A stretch of 64,000 nt of DNA, taken from positions 19,823,001-19,887,000 of the forward strand of contig CM073558.1 in assembly GCA_037074615.1 (NCBI GenBank), read 5' to 3'. Shown piece by piece: positions 24,125 through 37,952 of the stretch (its first letter is position 1; each line of letters begins with the position of its first letter). The notes under the pieces were generated by a model. That model ran no database searches. It was not told the DNA's origin and was given only the letters and a program-made list of their open reading frames with translations. This stretch comes from Leucaena leucocephala (lineage: Eukaryota; Streptophyta; Magnoliopsida; Fabales; Fabaceae). Position numbers and translations under genes: made by a program.

Positions 24125-25122
24125 ATTGTCCTTTGTAATTAGCCCACAACGGCCACGCGGCAAATTCCTATATATCCAAAGGTGTATTTGCCTTGGTTGG
24201 AGACTACGAGGGGAAGGTAGGATAGGGGCTTCTTTTCCCACCGCTATTAGATTAAAATTTTAATAGTCCATACTTAATTTATAAAAAAATATTATAATTT
24301 TAAGTAACAAAAATGGAAAAAAAAATATACTTTATAATAATAGTATAGTCTAAATCAAATTTTAATAGTTTAAATTTATTTATATAATTTTTCGTCTTTA
24401 ATATATAACATTTAATTATTTTAATTATTAAGAATATCAATTAAATTTATTAATCTGAGATTTTTTTTAAATAGTATAATTATCTTTTTTTAATTTATTT
24501 TTTCTTTCTTTTACTTAATTATTATTAAAAAGATATTAAAATTGATAATTTTAAAAAAAAATTGACATAAAAATAGGCTATATAATTAGAAATGTTACCC
24601 CGAATTAAATGATTAAAAATCATAGGAGTATTTTGTATATGAAACTATAATAATATTTTTATAAAATGCTAAATCTTATCACAACTTTTCCAACACAAAT
24701 CTATAAAAATAACAAACAAACGAAAAAAGACCCCATACTTCTCAGAATGATAACGTATTCGACTCCATACCTCTTGGTTGTTTCTAGGCATCCTTAAAAC
24801 CAATAATCCAAATTTAAGGATTTCGAGTGCTCATAGCATCTAGAGTACAAAAACATGAAATGTTTCATCCACCAAAACTCTTCCTAAAATGCCAATGTCA
24901 AATATAATGCTAAATTCTTGATACCCTTTGACAACACTAATAATAGTCTCAGATGACAAACAGTACATTGTAGACTAAAAGAAAACGAAACCACCAGATC
25001 CTCCTCAACTGTGTAACTCTGTTTTAAGAAGTTTCTAAATCCAACTATTTGCCACAGATGTACGCACTAATAGGAACTCGTATTCTCTATAAGCTGCAGT
25101 TTTAGGGGTAAAATCAAAAACA
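24125..25122. repeat. PPR 3' flank, partner of the duplicate at 18175-19203
   Basis: Original-position copy of the duplicated segment, lying between the wrecked POX2 and the PPR stop codon. The part nearest the PPR gene may be its 3' untranslated region on the - strand. No conserved frame. Confidence 0.7.
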
Positions 25123-25463
25123 CATGACAGAGCAGGACCAACAAGCCAACAAAAATGCTTATTTGGAAGGTATCGCCTGTTTCATTTAATGTGCTACAAA
25201 AAGAGCTACTTAACAAGAGAATAATGAAGAGATGAAGGGAGAGAAAAGAATCCTCTGAACACTTGGGCATGTAACCACGCATGGCAGCAAGATCGACATG
25301 ACCCGGTCAAGAAACTGGCAATCTTCCAATTAAAAGCTCAAATCTTTATTGGTTACATTCTGCGACTATTCCAGAAATCCTGTTGCTTCCATGACAAGCC
25401 ATTGCATCAGTTGATCACTTGGCAGTTAGAGACCAGAAAGAGCAAATTTCGACCACAACTGAA

Positions 25464-28400
25464 CTATCTCCGAACCGGTCTTCTGCCACGATTGGCTCCT
25501 TTAAGAGCCATTTCAAGTGATGGTGATGGAGTAAATCCCTGTGCCTCCATTAACCCTCGTATTCTTTGCGCATCCTGCAGAAATCCACCAGAAAGAAGAC
25601 TATCTATAATTCTCTCGAACTCATCTTGTCTTAATTGATCCTTTCGAGCCTCGAGAACTCCAAGAGCTTGAAGGGCCTTTTTCTCATTTCCTGCTCTTGC
25701 ATACATATCACAAAGGCTCACTTGAATTTTCAAAGGAGGAGCCTCACCCAGCTGAGCAATTTTCCCCAAAAGTTGTTCAGCCTCAACAACAAGCTGCATC
25801 TTCGCAAACCAGTCCACAAGAACAGTGTAAGTGGCAATCCCGGGCTCGAACCCATCCTGCTCTAAATTCAAAAGAAGATTTAATGCCTTATCCAATAAAT
25901 TTTTCCTCTCATAAGCTGATATCATGCGAGCAGTGACCCTGTCATCGGGCTTATATCCAAGCTTTATCATGTGGTCAAAGCTCTTTCTAGCCATATCGGG
26001 GTTGTCTGCACGCTCATTTGCCTCAACAAGCAATGAACATGTCTCCATTGTGGTCCCAAATCCTGCAAATTGCATAGCTGTTGAAATTCGTACAGCTCCA
26101 TTAACATCCCCAAGATGGGCAAAAGATCGGAGCAGTGCAATGTATAATTCATAAGAGGGTTTTATTCCTCCTGTGTCCAGTTCCATCAATAGAGACTCGG
26201 CCATCTTAGGTTGGCCAGCATTTACATACGACATAACCATTGCATTATACATTTTCGAGTCTGGCTGGACACCCTGGCTTCTCAAGCTTTCAAATTCTTC
26301 TTTTGCGCGATCAAAATTACCTGCCTTGACATACATGTGAAACAACGAACCAGCTATTATAGCATCTGGAATATAACCATTTTCATTCATCTTCTTGAGA
26401 ATCCTCTCAGTATCATCACACTTGCTCTCTTCAGCATAGATGCTAATAAGCTTAGAATAATCACCGATATTCGTTTGGAAAGACTTTTCTGTCAACGCAA
26501 TTTCTGCTACCTACAAGTATAAAATTTGATTAAAAAACATTAAATCCATAGACCAGAATAGCGTCGGGTTCATCCCTGGTTCAATTTAGTTCACTTTAAA
26601 AGTATATCCAAGTAATACATAAAGGTTCTAAAATTTCACATTCAACATATACAAATATCTTCATAGTTTCATCTGCATTAGCAAAATAAAAATATTCACA
26701 TAAGCATAAAACCTCAGAAATTTGTGGGACATGCATCAGAATTTCTAACATATTGATAATCTACACTCAGAACTAGAGCTGCTCATATATATTTTGTCCA
26801 AGAAAATTAACTGGGAAACATAGTTCCTACAGTTATGGTCAACTTGGATCAAGGCCCTTCTAGCTTTCTCATTAATGAATCAATCTCCGGAGTTTTGGTA
26901 AACTTTGGTCAGAATCCCTACTGTTACAAAATATAATTGCCACATCAGCAACATGTCATATCCAAGAACCATGACCAAAGTTGACTTTAATTTTAAGCAT
27001 TGATTCCTTAATGAATAAACTATAGGAATCTTAACCCCAAGTTGACCACATAACAAGAGGGATCAGAAAGCATATTTTCCCAGATTAATTCCTTGTGGCT
27101 AGGGATTTACTAATGAACATTCTTAGTATCTCAAGCAGCATAAAATTACATGTGACACCCCTAAAACAAGCCTTGTTAACAAGAAATAGAAGGAATAAAG
27201 ATAAACAAAACATATCTCCTACCAAAAAAATAGCAAAGGTGTTTAGCTGTTAGGTCGGAAGCAGGATGAGGAAGAAAAGATCTACCAAAGTGCCACTACC
27301 ATTACCAGTTTGGAAGTCAAAGAACAAAGCAATGCATATTCCGATTCCAACTATAAGATTCCACTGGAATGGCTCTAGTTTTGGGAAGAGCAACTCAGAG
27401 AAAGCATGATCTGTGCTAGTTATACTCAATTTCAAACATGTCTTCCATAAAAGACTAAATGGGAGCTTCATCAAGATTGAGAAGCCAAATTGGAAATATA
27501 ATATAAAATAGGTACAAAAATGATGAAAGTAAGAAAATGAAGATCTTTATAATCTGCAATGTAATACCACAAATCTAGTCAACTAAGAACTTGTGGACAA
27601 CCGCAATAGCACAAAAAATCAGACAATTCCTCTATTCCTGATTCCTCCAACATCTTCCTACTACTGTTATATCATTGCTAATTCAAATTTCTCCATGCTA
27701 ATGGAAATGAGCAAGTTGATGCATATAGTTCGTGAAAATATTCTAGTGTTGAAAATACAATAGAAAATTCCCTCATCAAGCAAAGAGGTCATGAACTTAG
27801 AATTGAATATTACCCTTTCCAAATAATCAGCTGAAGCCTCAGAATAGATCTATACAATAGAATCCATTTACCTCGAAAAGTTCCATAATCCAAAACTAAA
27901 ATGATGAGTTGTAGTAAAATAATCAAGCTAAAAAGCTAATGATGCAACTCAAACTATTCACATACCTTCAAGTACACTGGGATATTCTGTTCTTTCAATT
28001 TGTCAAGTAAATTATCCCAATCTACCCTGCTAGGTTGATGAATCTCTACCCATTCAGCTATCAGCGAAGACGGATCATCCGCCTCATTTAATGACAGGAT
28101 TTTATTAGTGATAAGTTTAGCTTTCCCAGATATGAGTTTTGGCTCAGGTGGCCAAATGAGTTCCTCTGCCTCATGAATTCTGTCAGCTACTTCTGCCCAC
28201 TTAGGATCAGAGAGATTAAGCCCGTATATCTTGTAGTTTATCTTCCCTCGTCTCTTGGGGAGAGTAACTTCCTTAGATTTCTCCTCCTCGACATCCACAG
28301 CTTTAACCTTCTCGCTCTCTGTATTCACATTTTCTTCTGCTTGCGCCTCTTTCTTCAGGCGCTCCAAACTCTCATAAAATTCATGTTCCTCCATTTTCTC

Positions 28401-29078
28401 ACGCGCCCACTTGAATCTAAGCTCTCTAAGCAAAGCCCCACGAACACCAATTTCACCAGCAAACCTGCACATCTCTTTAACTTCTTCAGACTGCAAAAAA
28501 CCCTTCATCTTTTCCTTCTTCCGTTCCTTATTCATATCATACAATACCATATTGCTCACTTCCCAGACCGTCCTCCACAAATCCTCACTAAAATCTTGCG
28601 GAGAAGAGACTGCCGCATTCATTACCGGCTGCAAGCCACCTTTTTCCAACTCTGACGCAACCTTGCCGACGATGATCAATAGCATGCCATCAATTGTTTG
28701 TTTATCAGAAGCTGGATAAGCTGCAACGAGCTTCTTACGCATTATCCACACAAACCGTGACAAGAACTCACTCATCGCTACATCCGCCTCCACATCGTCC
28801 ACCTGCGAACAAAAGTTAGGGTCATAGTTCAACTTGTTTAGTCTAGTTAGCCCAGCAGAATGAAGCTGTCTAGAGAAGGATTTAATGGAGTTTGGGCATA
28901 TATGTGACAACAAGGTAGTGAAGCCATGGCTGTGATCAAAAGTATGAATTGAAGGAAATGTAGGAAGAGGGATTGCGGAGATAGTTTTACAAATATCAGA
29001 GGAAAACAATGGTGGAGCTGAATTGGGTCTAGGTAGCTTTTTGATGGCCTGCCTGCAGAGAAAACTCTGCCAAACCAT
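25464..29078 (-). CDS. P-class pentatricopeptide repeat protein, resembles NFD5
   Basis: Organelle RNA-binding type protein. Two exons, 29078-27966 and 26510-25464, joined by a phase-0 GT-AG intron of 1,455 bases (27965-26511), give 719 residues. The N-terminal half (exon 1) starts MVWQSFLCR with a basic, Ser-rich leader, probably organellar and most likely mitochondrial. It then has a non-repeat domain with an acidic/lysine coiled-coil-like stretch (about 190-270) and a conserved WPPEPKLISGKAKL segment. Exon 2 encodes about nine 35-residue PPR motifs in tandem, each with the usual helix pair and spacing (for example AIIAGSLFHMYVKAGNFDRA), and a short basic tail GRRPVRR. No PLS pattern, E or DYW domain is present, so RNA editing is unlikely. 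Layout and wording resemble Arabidopsis NFD5, named for a nuclear-fusion defect of female gametophytes; that identity is from memory. Confidence 0.88.
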
Positions 29079-30791
29079 GTCTCAAAAATATTCAACAAGA
29101 CTGACTCTTGATGACCCTTCTCTGTGAGAAAAGGATGTCGAAGGTAAGGGATTCAAGAAGATGCCGGCGATTGCGAGAGGAATAGCAACAGAGGGCGGCG
29201 GATATGGCGAGGGGAGCGCCGAAGCTTTGTATCCAGTTCAGACTTTTCCTTTTTGGGCTTGTTCAGGGTTTAGGCATTGCAATTACAAATACTATGGGCT
29301 TTTCTTTTATGAGCGGACCCAAAATTGGAATCCATCCTCTAAAACCCATTGAATTGGGAATTACTTTAGCCCAATTTTAAAATTAAAATAGAAATTTAAA
29401 TAATGTGATTTTATGAGGTTTATTAATTACTAAATTTAATAAAAAAAAACATATATGAGTTGAACAATTAACTTTCCCCCCAATTTTCATCAGTTCATGT
29501 TCAGTTTAGTTTCAATTGAATTGCCTAATTTCTTTCATTAAACAAGTAAAAAGTTCCTCAAATATAGAAGGGTTAAGGTGTTTATATCACCCTAATTATT
29601 TTCTTAGGTACATCTAATACTTTAAAAAATTTTATAATATATCTAATACTTTAAAATATTTTTTAAATGCGTTTGAGTACTCAAACTCCTCCCCCACTTT
29701 GCAAAAAAAAAAAAATCATCCTTATCACCTCGTGTCCTCTTTCTTACGAGTGCAAGACTTTTTACTAATTCAACCGACAATTTAGTAAAAATGAATATTA
29801 TTTTAAACCTATTAATGTTATCAGAGTCTTAGACTCTCCAAAAAATTGTCAATCTTTTTTTTCCTATATTTTTTTATGTTGAGAAACGTTTTACATTTTC
29901 ACAAGATTTAAATGTTCCGAGAATTTTTTTAAAATACAATTTGTGTTTCATTGTTAAAGCGTCCCAAGAATCATCAAGCTTGTATCTTCTGAGCAAGTGC
30001 CCTATAAATGCTTTATTTAAAGTCCATCAATCCTATAAAGTTAAGTCAAAGAACAACTTAGAACAATGTGTTATTTAATTAGGTGGAATTAGAATGAGAT
30101 ATCAAGGAAAAAGTTTAATCACCAAAAAAATCTCAAATAACATAAACTGTTTGTCAATTCATGCACTAAAATTTACCATTTTAGATTAGCAGTTGTCATT
30201 GGACTTTGAGTAATTAAATTCCTTATTTTGGATCTGATGATAATTTCCCCTTATAATTATAAAAATAATAACAAGAAATACTAAGTATAGAACATCACAT
30301 GATATCATTGTCAATTCTTTAAAATGTGGTGTCTAGTTACAACTCAACCAAAATTTATATTGTAACTTGATATAACAATATAACATCATACAAGGTTGTA
30401 TCTTCAAGAATTTCGGCACCAACATCAGCTTGATAAACCTGCGGCACAAAATTTGAAAAAAGAAAAAAAATATATAACAAATGACAAAAAACCTCACCAT
30501 GATTGGCGGAGTAAGCAATCATTGCACAATTGCTTCACCATGATATCCAGATGCTGATAATATGATTTCCAGAATGTATATACTCCTCATTGAATCCGTT
30601 CAAACCATGAATGAACATGTCCAATCTTCTATTACTCCCTTCTTATGCGGATGTTTGGAAGCTAAGGAAATAAGCATCTTTACGCTTTATGAGACAAAAC
30701 TCCGATCAGATATTTAACTCATACAGCTTAAAAAACTAATCCAAACACTCACATACAGCACGATGGCAGCATTTGTCGTAAGAATATGCTG
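29079..30791. other. PPR promoter zone, spacer and CDKC 3' region
   Basis: 29079-29350 is GC-richer and should contain the PPR leader and promoter; a + strand frame at 29161-29352 has no recognisable features. 29400-30200 is AT-rich spacer. 30250-30791 probably includes the 3' untranslated region of the CDKC gene on the - strand. Confidence 0.45.
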
Positions 30792-33700
30792 TTACTGCTG
30801 CCAACCATACTGTTGATTGCGATTTCCACTCATCACGTTTGAACCACGGCCAGCTCCTGATCCCCTGTATGGACCGCCTTGAGGATAATTTGGTGGTGCT
30901 CCAACTCCATAGCCACTGCCGCTGCCCCCACGAGGACCACCACCAGGCATACCACTTGACCCATAAGGGGCTCCCCGGCCTTGAGGAGGATATGGCCCAC
31001 TGCCATAGCCCCCACCTCCACCACCTTGACCTGCACCACGGTTTGGGTGATTGTATCCCCCACCAGGGTTCCCACCTGGAGGGTATCTTCCTGGCCCACC
31101 AGAGGCACCTCGAGGCTTCCCATAATGGTGGCCAGGCCCTGCAGCCACTGCGGGCTGCGGGCCATGCATTGTTGGGTTTGGACCTGGCCACATTTGCGCA
31201 TGTGGTTGCCCTGATTGCTGAGTAGGGGGAAGACGATTGTGTTGTTGGGGGTGCAGCATTTTCTGACGTTTAGCATTCTCTTCATGTTGTCGTTGTTGCT
31301 GGCGCTTTTTCTTTGTCTGAAACTCATGTGATGACTCGTATTTGGGTAAACTGAGCCAACACAAAACTAGTGAGTTGAATGTATCCAACAGACAATTTAA
31401 CCAGACAAAACCCTAAACTAAATTCTAACTACATTGAGATTGAATACGTTTTGCAGGATATATAAGGGGAAAAAACTCGAGAGCAAGCACTTTGTAAGCC
31501 ATACCTCTTTGGATCACATGGCAATGGATCGGTCCAGAAATACTCAGCATCAAGTGCATCCTTAGCAGTAACTCTCTATTAAATTAAATAATTATGATTT
31601 CAGTAAAAAGAAGAAATTATATTGGAAAGAGAAGGTTTATCTTGTAGGAGAGTAAGACATTCTCAAACCAGAAGTACAAGAAAAATCTCAAAACAGGCCA
31701 AATTAGCAAAATCCCTATCAAATTTGATAGTGCAGAGCTTCCCAATCTCTTCATATATCAAAAACTAAGATTTCCTCAAGAAACCCGTTTGCATGCATAT
31801 ACACAATTCTATTTCATAACACATTTGATGGCAAAGACATGCCCTTAGAGAACCGTTCATGCCTCTCAAACCAAACAAACCACAGATTCCCAGAAAACGC
31901 ACGTTGCTGCAGTATTTGTTTTCCTTTATTGGTAAATCCCTAAAAACAAATAAGAAACTATTCCAAAATATCATGTTGATCCCATTATGTAAGCATTTCA
32001 ACAAGGCAATTTACTTTTATTTCAAATTCAAATATAAATTTTGTGATGCAATATGATGATTGCAAAAACATACAACAAAACCAAATTAAAAAGAAAAACG
32101 AAAAAAAAATTAACTTCCAGGTGCAGAAAGCTCCATAACATAGTTCAGACCCAATGGAGATGTACCTGGGCAGGATCAAGTGCCAGCATCCTCTCCACCA
32201 ATTCTAAAGCATGGCGATCAAAACTATAATCAAAGCATGAGGAAGAAAAGCTGTTTAGATGATTAACAAGGGCACATAATGCCACAATATATTAATGCAG
32301 TGTGATACTCACTGTCTGAAAAATTCTCTCAGGCGTCTTTTCATTGGTCTTGTTGGCTTAAATTGATTATACCATTGAGTCTTAGAAACCCCAGGCCAGT
32401 TCACCTCATCTGGTGCTCCACACAGCTCAAAAATTTTGTTTAGTTGTTCTGGCTAAATTTTTTTACAAAGAAAACAAGAATTACACTATCAGTTGTACAA
32501 GAAGTAATTACCATTAATTTATACACCAAAGGCCTTAATGATAAAACAAGACTGGGAATCAATGCATGATACACAACAGACTTTTCAAATCAAGGAAATA
32601 AGAAAGTTGGAAGTACTCTAGCCAATTATTGCCATTTGCAAGCCATTTAACGTCCTGATGAATAATATAGAAAAACATGTTTTCAGTAGAGCACATTTAT
32701 GCCAATTACTTAGCATCATAAATCTTCTAACAACAATAAAAATTATTAGAGTTAAATTACTAAATAGGTCAACACAAAAATATAATACCCTGAATCTGAA
32801 GCCCCTTTGATTGAAGTGGAAAGGCAATTACAATTCATGAGAGAAGAAGTTTACATATGCACATTAAAAAATGGTAGCAAGTACTAAGCTGGAAAGCAAT
32901 ATAAGAAGGCCGATATCTTCCAACAATAATTTTTAGCTTCATTGACAACATAACGCGGAGAACCAGACCTATCCTACATACAGTATCACATCACTCATTC
33001 GCTAGTGTGCTTCCTTTGAGTTCTCATGCAAACTAATGAATCAATCTCACTTAAAAAGATATAAATCACAATAATTTTATGCGAAGAAATATCAATAACC
33101 TCATCTTTTCCAGGGAAAATAGGCTTGCCATGAAGAAGCTCAGCAAAGATGCATCCAACAGACCACATATCAACAGCAGGCCCGTACTTTGTTGTTCCTA
33201 GCAGCAGCTCTGGGGGTCTGAAATATAAAGACAAAACCCCTAAGTGTACTCCCCCTTTCTTAGCCCAGTTTAAACATCCATGGAAAAATTAAAACAGAAC
33301 TCAAACGAAAACAAAGTCACACAATTTACCTGTACCACAATGTGATAACACGATTTGTGAGATTTGCATTGATGTCATTAGAAAATGATCGTGCAAGTCC
33401 AAAATCGGCAAGCTTCAGATTACCCTCATTGTCTATAAGAAGATTGGATCCTGCATCAGATCAAAACACATGAAATAGGCATATCATATTCAACCAAAAA
33501 ATAAATACAAAAATCTTGCTGTTGTTTAAACCTTTTATATCCCGATGAAGTACTTGATTCACATGACAATAATGAAGCCCCGTCAAAAGCTGTCTCATAT
33601 AACACTTAGGCCAGAAAGAGCAAGTCAGACAATGTCTAAATGAATTATGACCACTTTGATTCAAACAATATTTGAAGTAATACCTTGATTTGAGGAACTG

Positions 33701-35304
33701 TAAATCTCATCCCAGGTCGATCAGCAAGACCAGTCAAATCATGGTCCATGTATTCAAACACCATGTAGATACCACCTTTATATTTGTTACCATCTGTAAT
33801 CTCCAGCACAAAAAGATAAATGCCGACAAAGTAAGATGCCATGGACAAAGAAATTAAAGGAGTTTGACAGAACTATATTCACAGCAGTAGAATCATAGAA
33901 CAAATGAGGTACTGCTGCGCTAATTGTAAATAAAGTAACTAGTGAGTAGTGAAAATAAAAACCTGGCTTCCCTTGCTCATCTTTCTCAGGGCCTGCAGAA
34001 AAATTATACCTGTCATTTTAAAAGCAAGAGGAAAATTATATAACAACACACAAATAGAAGTTGAAATCTTTACCTGGTGATGTCACTATCTCTCTCAGCT
34101 TAATAACATTTTCATGGTGTAATTTCTTTAAAATTTTGATTTCCCGTATAGCAGTAATGGGAAACTGCACCAAAAAAACCAACAATTCAGAGAAGAACCT
34201 CGGAACACAAAGTTAGTAGCAGAAAACCAATAACACTTTTCTCAATTATGTAGTGCTACTTGAGATTCTTATTTTGGCTAAGATCAACAACATTGTAATA
34301 AAAATTATCTTATATGTTATGCACCCATAATAGAGTAAATAATATTTAGAAAGGTGATTAAAGAGATACCCCCTCTCTCTCATTGTCCATTCTTATTTTC
34401 TTCAAAGCAACAATTTCACCTGTTTTGATTTCTCTAGCCATGTAAACTTGACTGCAAGCACAAAGGTACGGATCAGTTCCTTCTAAAAGAATCGGCAATG
34501 AAGGATATGCCAAGAAACAAGATTTTGAGAACAGCAGTAGGCTATAAATCTCAACCCACAGGCTATAACTCTCAACCATATGTCAGATTTATCAATTAAT
34601 TAGGATTATGACAGATCTAGAAACATTCTCCACATCCAGTCGTCTCTTTTTTAACCCCAAACAAGAACAATAACCCTCACAATAATCCCAAATGTAGTGA
34701 TCTAACACCATGAAACACCACCAACACAGAAGTTTTATTCACTGATTAAGTTTTTTTTCACTATCATTATATGTGGAAGTCCTTTCAGTGCTGCTACATA
34801 GCATGTACTTTGAGGATAAAACTTCTATACTGGACATCATAATGGGAAATTATACAACCACAGTTACCATCCAAATAACATATTTTATCTCCTATGATCC
34901 ACAGATGATGATAATTTCTTATAACTTGAAGCTTAAACAATATACATTTATTATCTCCCATTCAGTCGCCCAAAGCAATAAGAAAATTGATAATACGATA
35001 AAACATAAGTTGTCTCCCATAACCATAACCTCAACACACCTACATAGAGAAAGAAAAAACACAATTGGAACATATATTTAAAAATTTCAACTACGAATCA
35101 TTGTAAAAATAAGAAACAGAAGTAACAATTAACAAATACAGTAATGCTGCATAGAGTAAAAATAAAGTTAAAACTGAGTACTGAGTCTACTGACCCATAA
35201 GTTCCCTCGCCAATCTGCTCCAACTTTTCAAAACAATCAACACTTCTGGATCCCCATGAAGGGTACTCGGTAAGGTTCAGCTGCCCAGGGGCGGCGATAG
35301 CCAT
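30792..35304 (-). CDS. CDKC: Cyclin-dependent kinase C (PITAIRE type, CDK9-like)
   Basis: Ser/Thr kinase that pairs with cyclin T to phosphorylate the RNA polymerase II tail and promote elongation; nuclear. Twelve coding exons, 35304-35195, 34451-34370, 34164-34074, 33992-33963, 33793-33684, 33604-33532, 33450-33330, 33217-33100, 32452-32313, 32223-32166, 31575-31505 and 31350-30792, agree in phase and give 520 residues. The N-terminus is MAIAAPGQLNLTEYPSWG. The ATP loop GEGTYG (about 32-37), VALKK, the cyclin helix PITAIRE (66-72), HRDIKG (about 160), DFG and LWYRPPELLLG are all visible. After the kinase domain come KKKRQQQRQ, then a long Gly/Pro-rich tail of about 170 residues ending YGWQQ, as in plant CDKC proteins. 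A non-coding first exon probably ends at 36209, with a leader intron of about 860 bases (36208-35348) that contains a LINE relic. Confidence 0.95.
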
Positions 35305-35639
35305 AACTCCGAAACACCAGATCCCTTTGAATTCAAAAATAGAAAACCTAGCAAATCGAGAAGATTGGGGGGGAGGGATTCAGTAGGGGGCCAATTAGGG
35401 TCTTCCAAAACCAAAACAGTAGAAGAAAAACAAAACACCATTAATGCAATATCATCAGAATCAAAGAAAGTCGGTTTCTTTTGAGAAATATATTGAAGGC
35501 ATTAGCAGTGTGGAGTGGTAGGAATGGAATGGAATGGAAGCTTATAGTTGTTTTGGGGGAATTAAAAGGAGCTCAACAAAAGCAATCCTAAAACATAAAG
35601 GTATTGGACGAATAAAACATTCATGAGGGGTGAAATGAA

Positions 35640-36110
35640 CTCATGATTTTCCAACGTAGAGTGTGAGCAAAACCAGCTAAGAAGTCTGCAGTAAAGTTAG
35701 TCTCTCGATACATCAAGTAGGCTAACCAATTCTGATCCAAGTGTTCCTAAATTCCTGATATCCACTGCCAAACCAAAGAAATGGTATTGGATGCTACACC
35801 CCTGAGTTACCAACGAAAATTCCATTAATGAATCAATTCTCAGCATCTCTCGATTCCCTCCCACCTCCCAGACTAAGTTCAAACCCAGGAGAATACCCCA
35901 CAAATTGAGTAATGGAGCAGGTTCCCAGGTTAGACGCAAATCCCCCTCAACCACCTCCCATGCTCGTCTCTAATGAGTCCAGCACAAGACGCTTCCCCGT
36001 TAAACCCACCGGTCCTTCTACGTTCACCATACATAACTCATCAGGAGGAGGTGCCCACCTTATCGGTGTTTCCCTCCTCTTAGTTCCACGGACTTCCCAT
36101 CATTCACTTC
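35640..36110 (-). mobile_element. RNase H relic of a LINE in the CDKC leader intron
   Basis: On the - strand, three frames in order spell a plant non-LTR RNase H (RVT_3-type) domain: RWAPPPDELCMVNVEGPVG, then CAGLIRDEHGRWLRGI, then LWGILLGLNLVWEVGG and LRIDSLMEF, and last YRETNFTADFLAGFAHTL, the counterpart of the usual REaNxxADfLA motif. Frame changes and stops mean it is dead. It has the same orientation as CDKC and lies in the intron inferred for its 5' leader. Confidence 0.75.
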
Positions 36111-36904
36111 CAAGCTAGGTTCTTTGATGTTTTCTCCGTTCATTATCGATTCAGTTCTTTTTTATTCTTAACTGAAAAGCTAAGAGCACTGAACAAGAAA
36201 AAAATTACCTGAAGCAGAGGTCAGAGAGATCGACGGCTGCCGGACTTCGTCCTCCACCGCTTCTACCCACTCTCCGACGTCGACCTTCTCCTTGCCACTG
36301 AATTCGCGTACAGATATCTAGGACAGAACTTCCTCTTCTTTCATTCCGCAATTCTTGAATCCCAAATGGAAGCTGCGTCAGCTATCGGAATGGGAAAGGA
36401 GGAAAGGAACAGTTCCTCAAAAAGTTGTGCCCAGGCCCAAGTGATAGATTTTGAATATCTGGATATTTATTAAAAAAAGAATAAAGGCAAAATTATTTTT
36501 GAAAACGTTAAATTATAAATATTATTTTAATATGATAATGTTTTAATATTTAAATTTAATATTATCCTGATAAATTTTCGTTGTATTATTAAAAAAGAAT
36601 CACACATTATGTATGACTTAAAATGGGAATTTAGTTCATATCAAAAAAATAAAATAAAATGGGAATTTAGTGTTTATTACATTAAGATTAAAGAAGGTTT
36701 TACCTTGAACTACTCTTGAAGAACACTGATTTTACACACTATTCATTAGAGCAATATCGTCAAAATCATTGTGATGTTACCCTTCGATTAACAAACATTA
36801 ACGCACCTGTTTTGTTTTTGAAGAATATACAAAATGATCATTAATTATAACACAAAATGAAGTTTACATAGTCTTTTTTTTCACAAAATTTGTTAGAAAC
36901 TGGT

Positions 36905-37095
36905 CAAGACTCACTTACGATTCAAGGATAAAATAAAGTCTCTCTTCTTCCTAGACAATACTAATATCGGACAAGACAAATGTTTATTACCCTCATATAT
37001 AAATTTAGATACCCAAAAATTAAGATTCCTTTCAAAACATCATAACTAAAACTATAATAAAATAATACTCCCTAAATATTAATATACTCTAAAGA
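36905..37095 (+). repeat. Dispersed repeat, family C copy 2
   Basis: Same ordered words as 23936-24118 (gacaatactaatat, attaccctcatatataaa, aaaactataataaaataat), upstream of the CDKC leader. Non-coding. Confidence 0.6.
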
Positions 37096-37544
37096 GTTTT
37101 AGAGTCGCACACCCTTTAACTAGTTAAATCTATAAAAAAAATTAGATAGTCTTAGACAGAATAATAAGATACAAAACTAAACGAAGTATGAGAGAATAAA
37201 TAGTGAAAAATGGTGATGTTCTTGGAGCATGTTGCAAATAGTGATGAAACCAAGGGCCCTTCCTTCCATAAGTCGGAAATCTCCTGTATCATTTTCCTGC
37301 TTAAAATATTATATTTTTACTTATAAATATAAGAATTTAATTAATTTTATTTTTTAAAATTATAATATTTTTCTAAAATACCCTTATATAGTTGTACAAA
37401 TTAAATTAATTTCTATCAAGAATAATTTAAATATATATGATTAAAAAGAATATTTTAGAGATATAGATACACAATTATTACATTGCTACCAACAGCATCA
37501 TAGAATAAGCACAAGTGATCACATTTCGCAAAATATAAGTACTA

Positions 37545-37765
37545 CAAATTATTCTATCTATTTTTTAATATAAGAGTTAGTTAATATTTTTAAATAGATT
37601 AAGGAAGTTAAATAAACCAGTTAATTATAACTAATAAATAGCTAGTTGACTAATGTAGGTACATTAAAGAGTATATTATATAAATTTTAAATTTAATGAT
37701 AATTAATCAATTTTTTTAATTTATCTTAAAAAAATAAATTAACTCTTATATAAAAAAATAATAGC
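37545..37765. mobile_element. Stowaway-like MITE, downstream of POX3
   Basis: 221 bp between TA dinucleotides (37543-37544 and 37766-37767). It shares the core agttaattataactaataa and mirrored arms (ataagagttagttaat / attaactcttat) with the other family copies. Confidence 0.65.
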
Positions 37766-37952
37766 TAAAGCAGATTATTTCAACACATGAACAATCGATC
37801 CCAACATACAGGAGCCCAATAACCATTAATTAAATGTCACAAACACATTATTAATTGGCGACTTGCAGACCATATACGTATATAATATTAAACGACCTTG
37901 TACACATACATGATAAGTACACAACATTAATTTTTGTTTTGGGAAATTAAAC

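Noticed and set aside
26820..27090. Possible palindromic MITE in the PPR intron (tggtcaacttgg / ccaagttgacca words).
   Set aside because: Some mirrored words are present, but I could not define ends or a target duplication, so it is not listed as a feature.
28173..28719. + strand frames of 160 and 102 codons inside the PPR exon 1 region.
   Set aside because: Antisense shadows of PPR exon 1, which has clear domain content and correct splice joining.
30839..31225. Long + strand frames opposite the CDKC tail.
   Set aside because: Shadow of the Gly/Pro-rich last exon of CDKC, whose GC-rich repeats keep the other frames open.
35912..36118. 68-codon + strand frame near the CDKC leader.
   Set aside because: It is the complement of the LINE RNase H relic, whose domain is read on the - strand.
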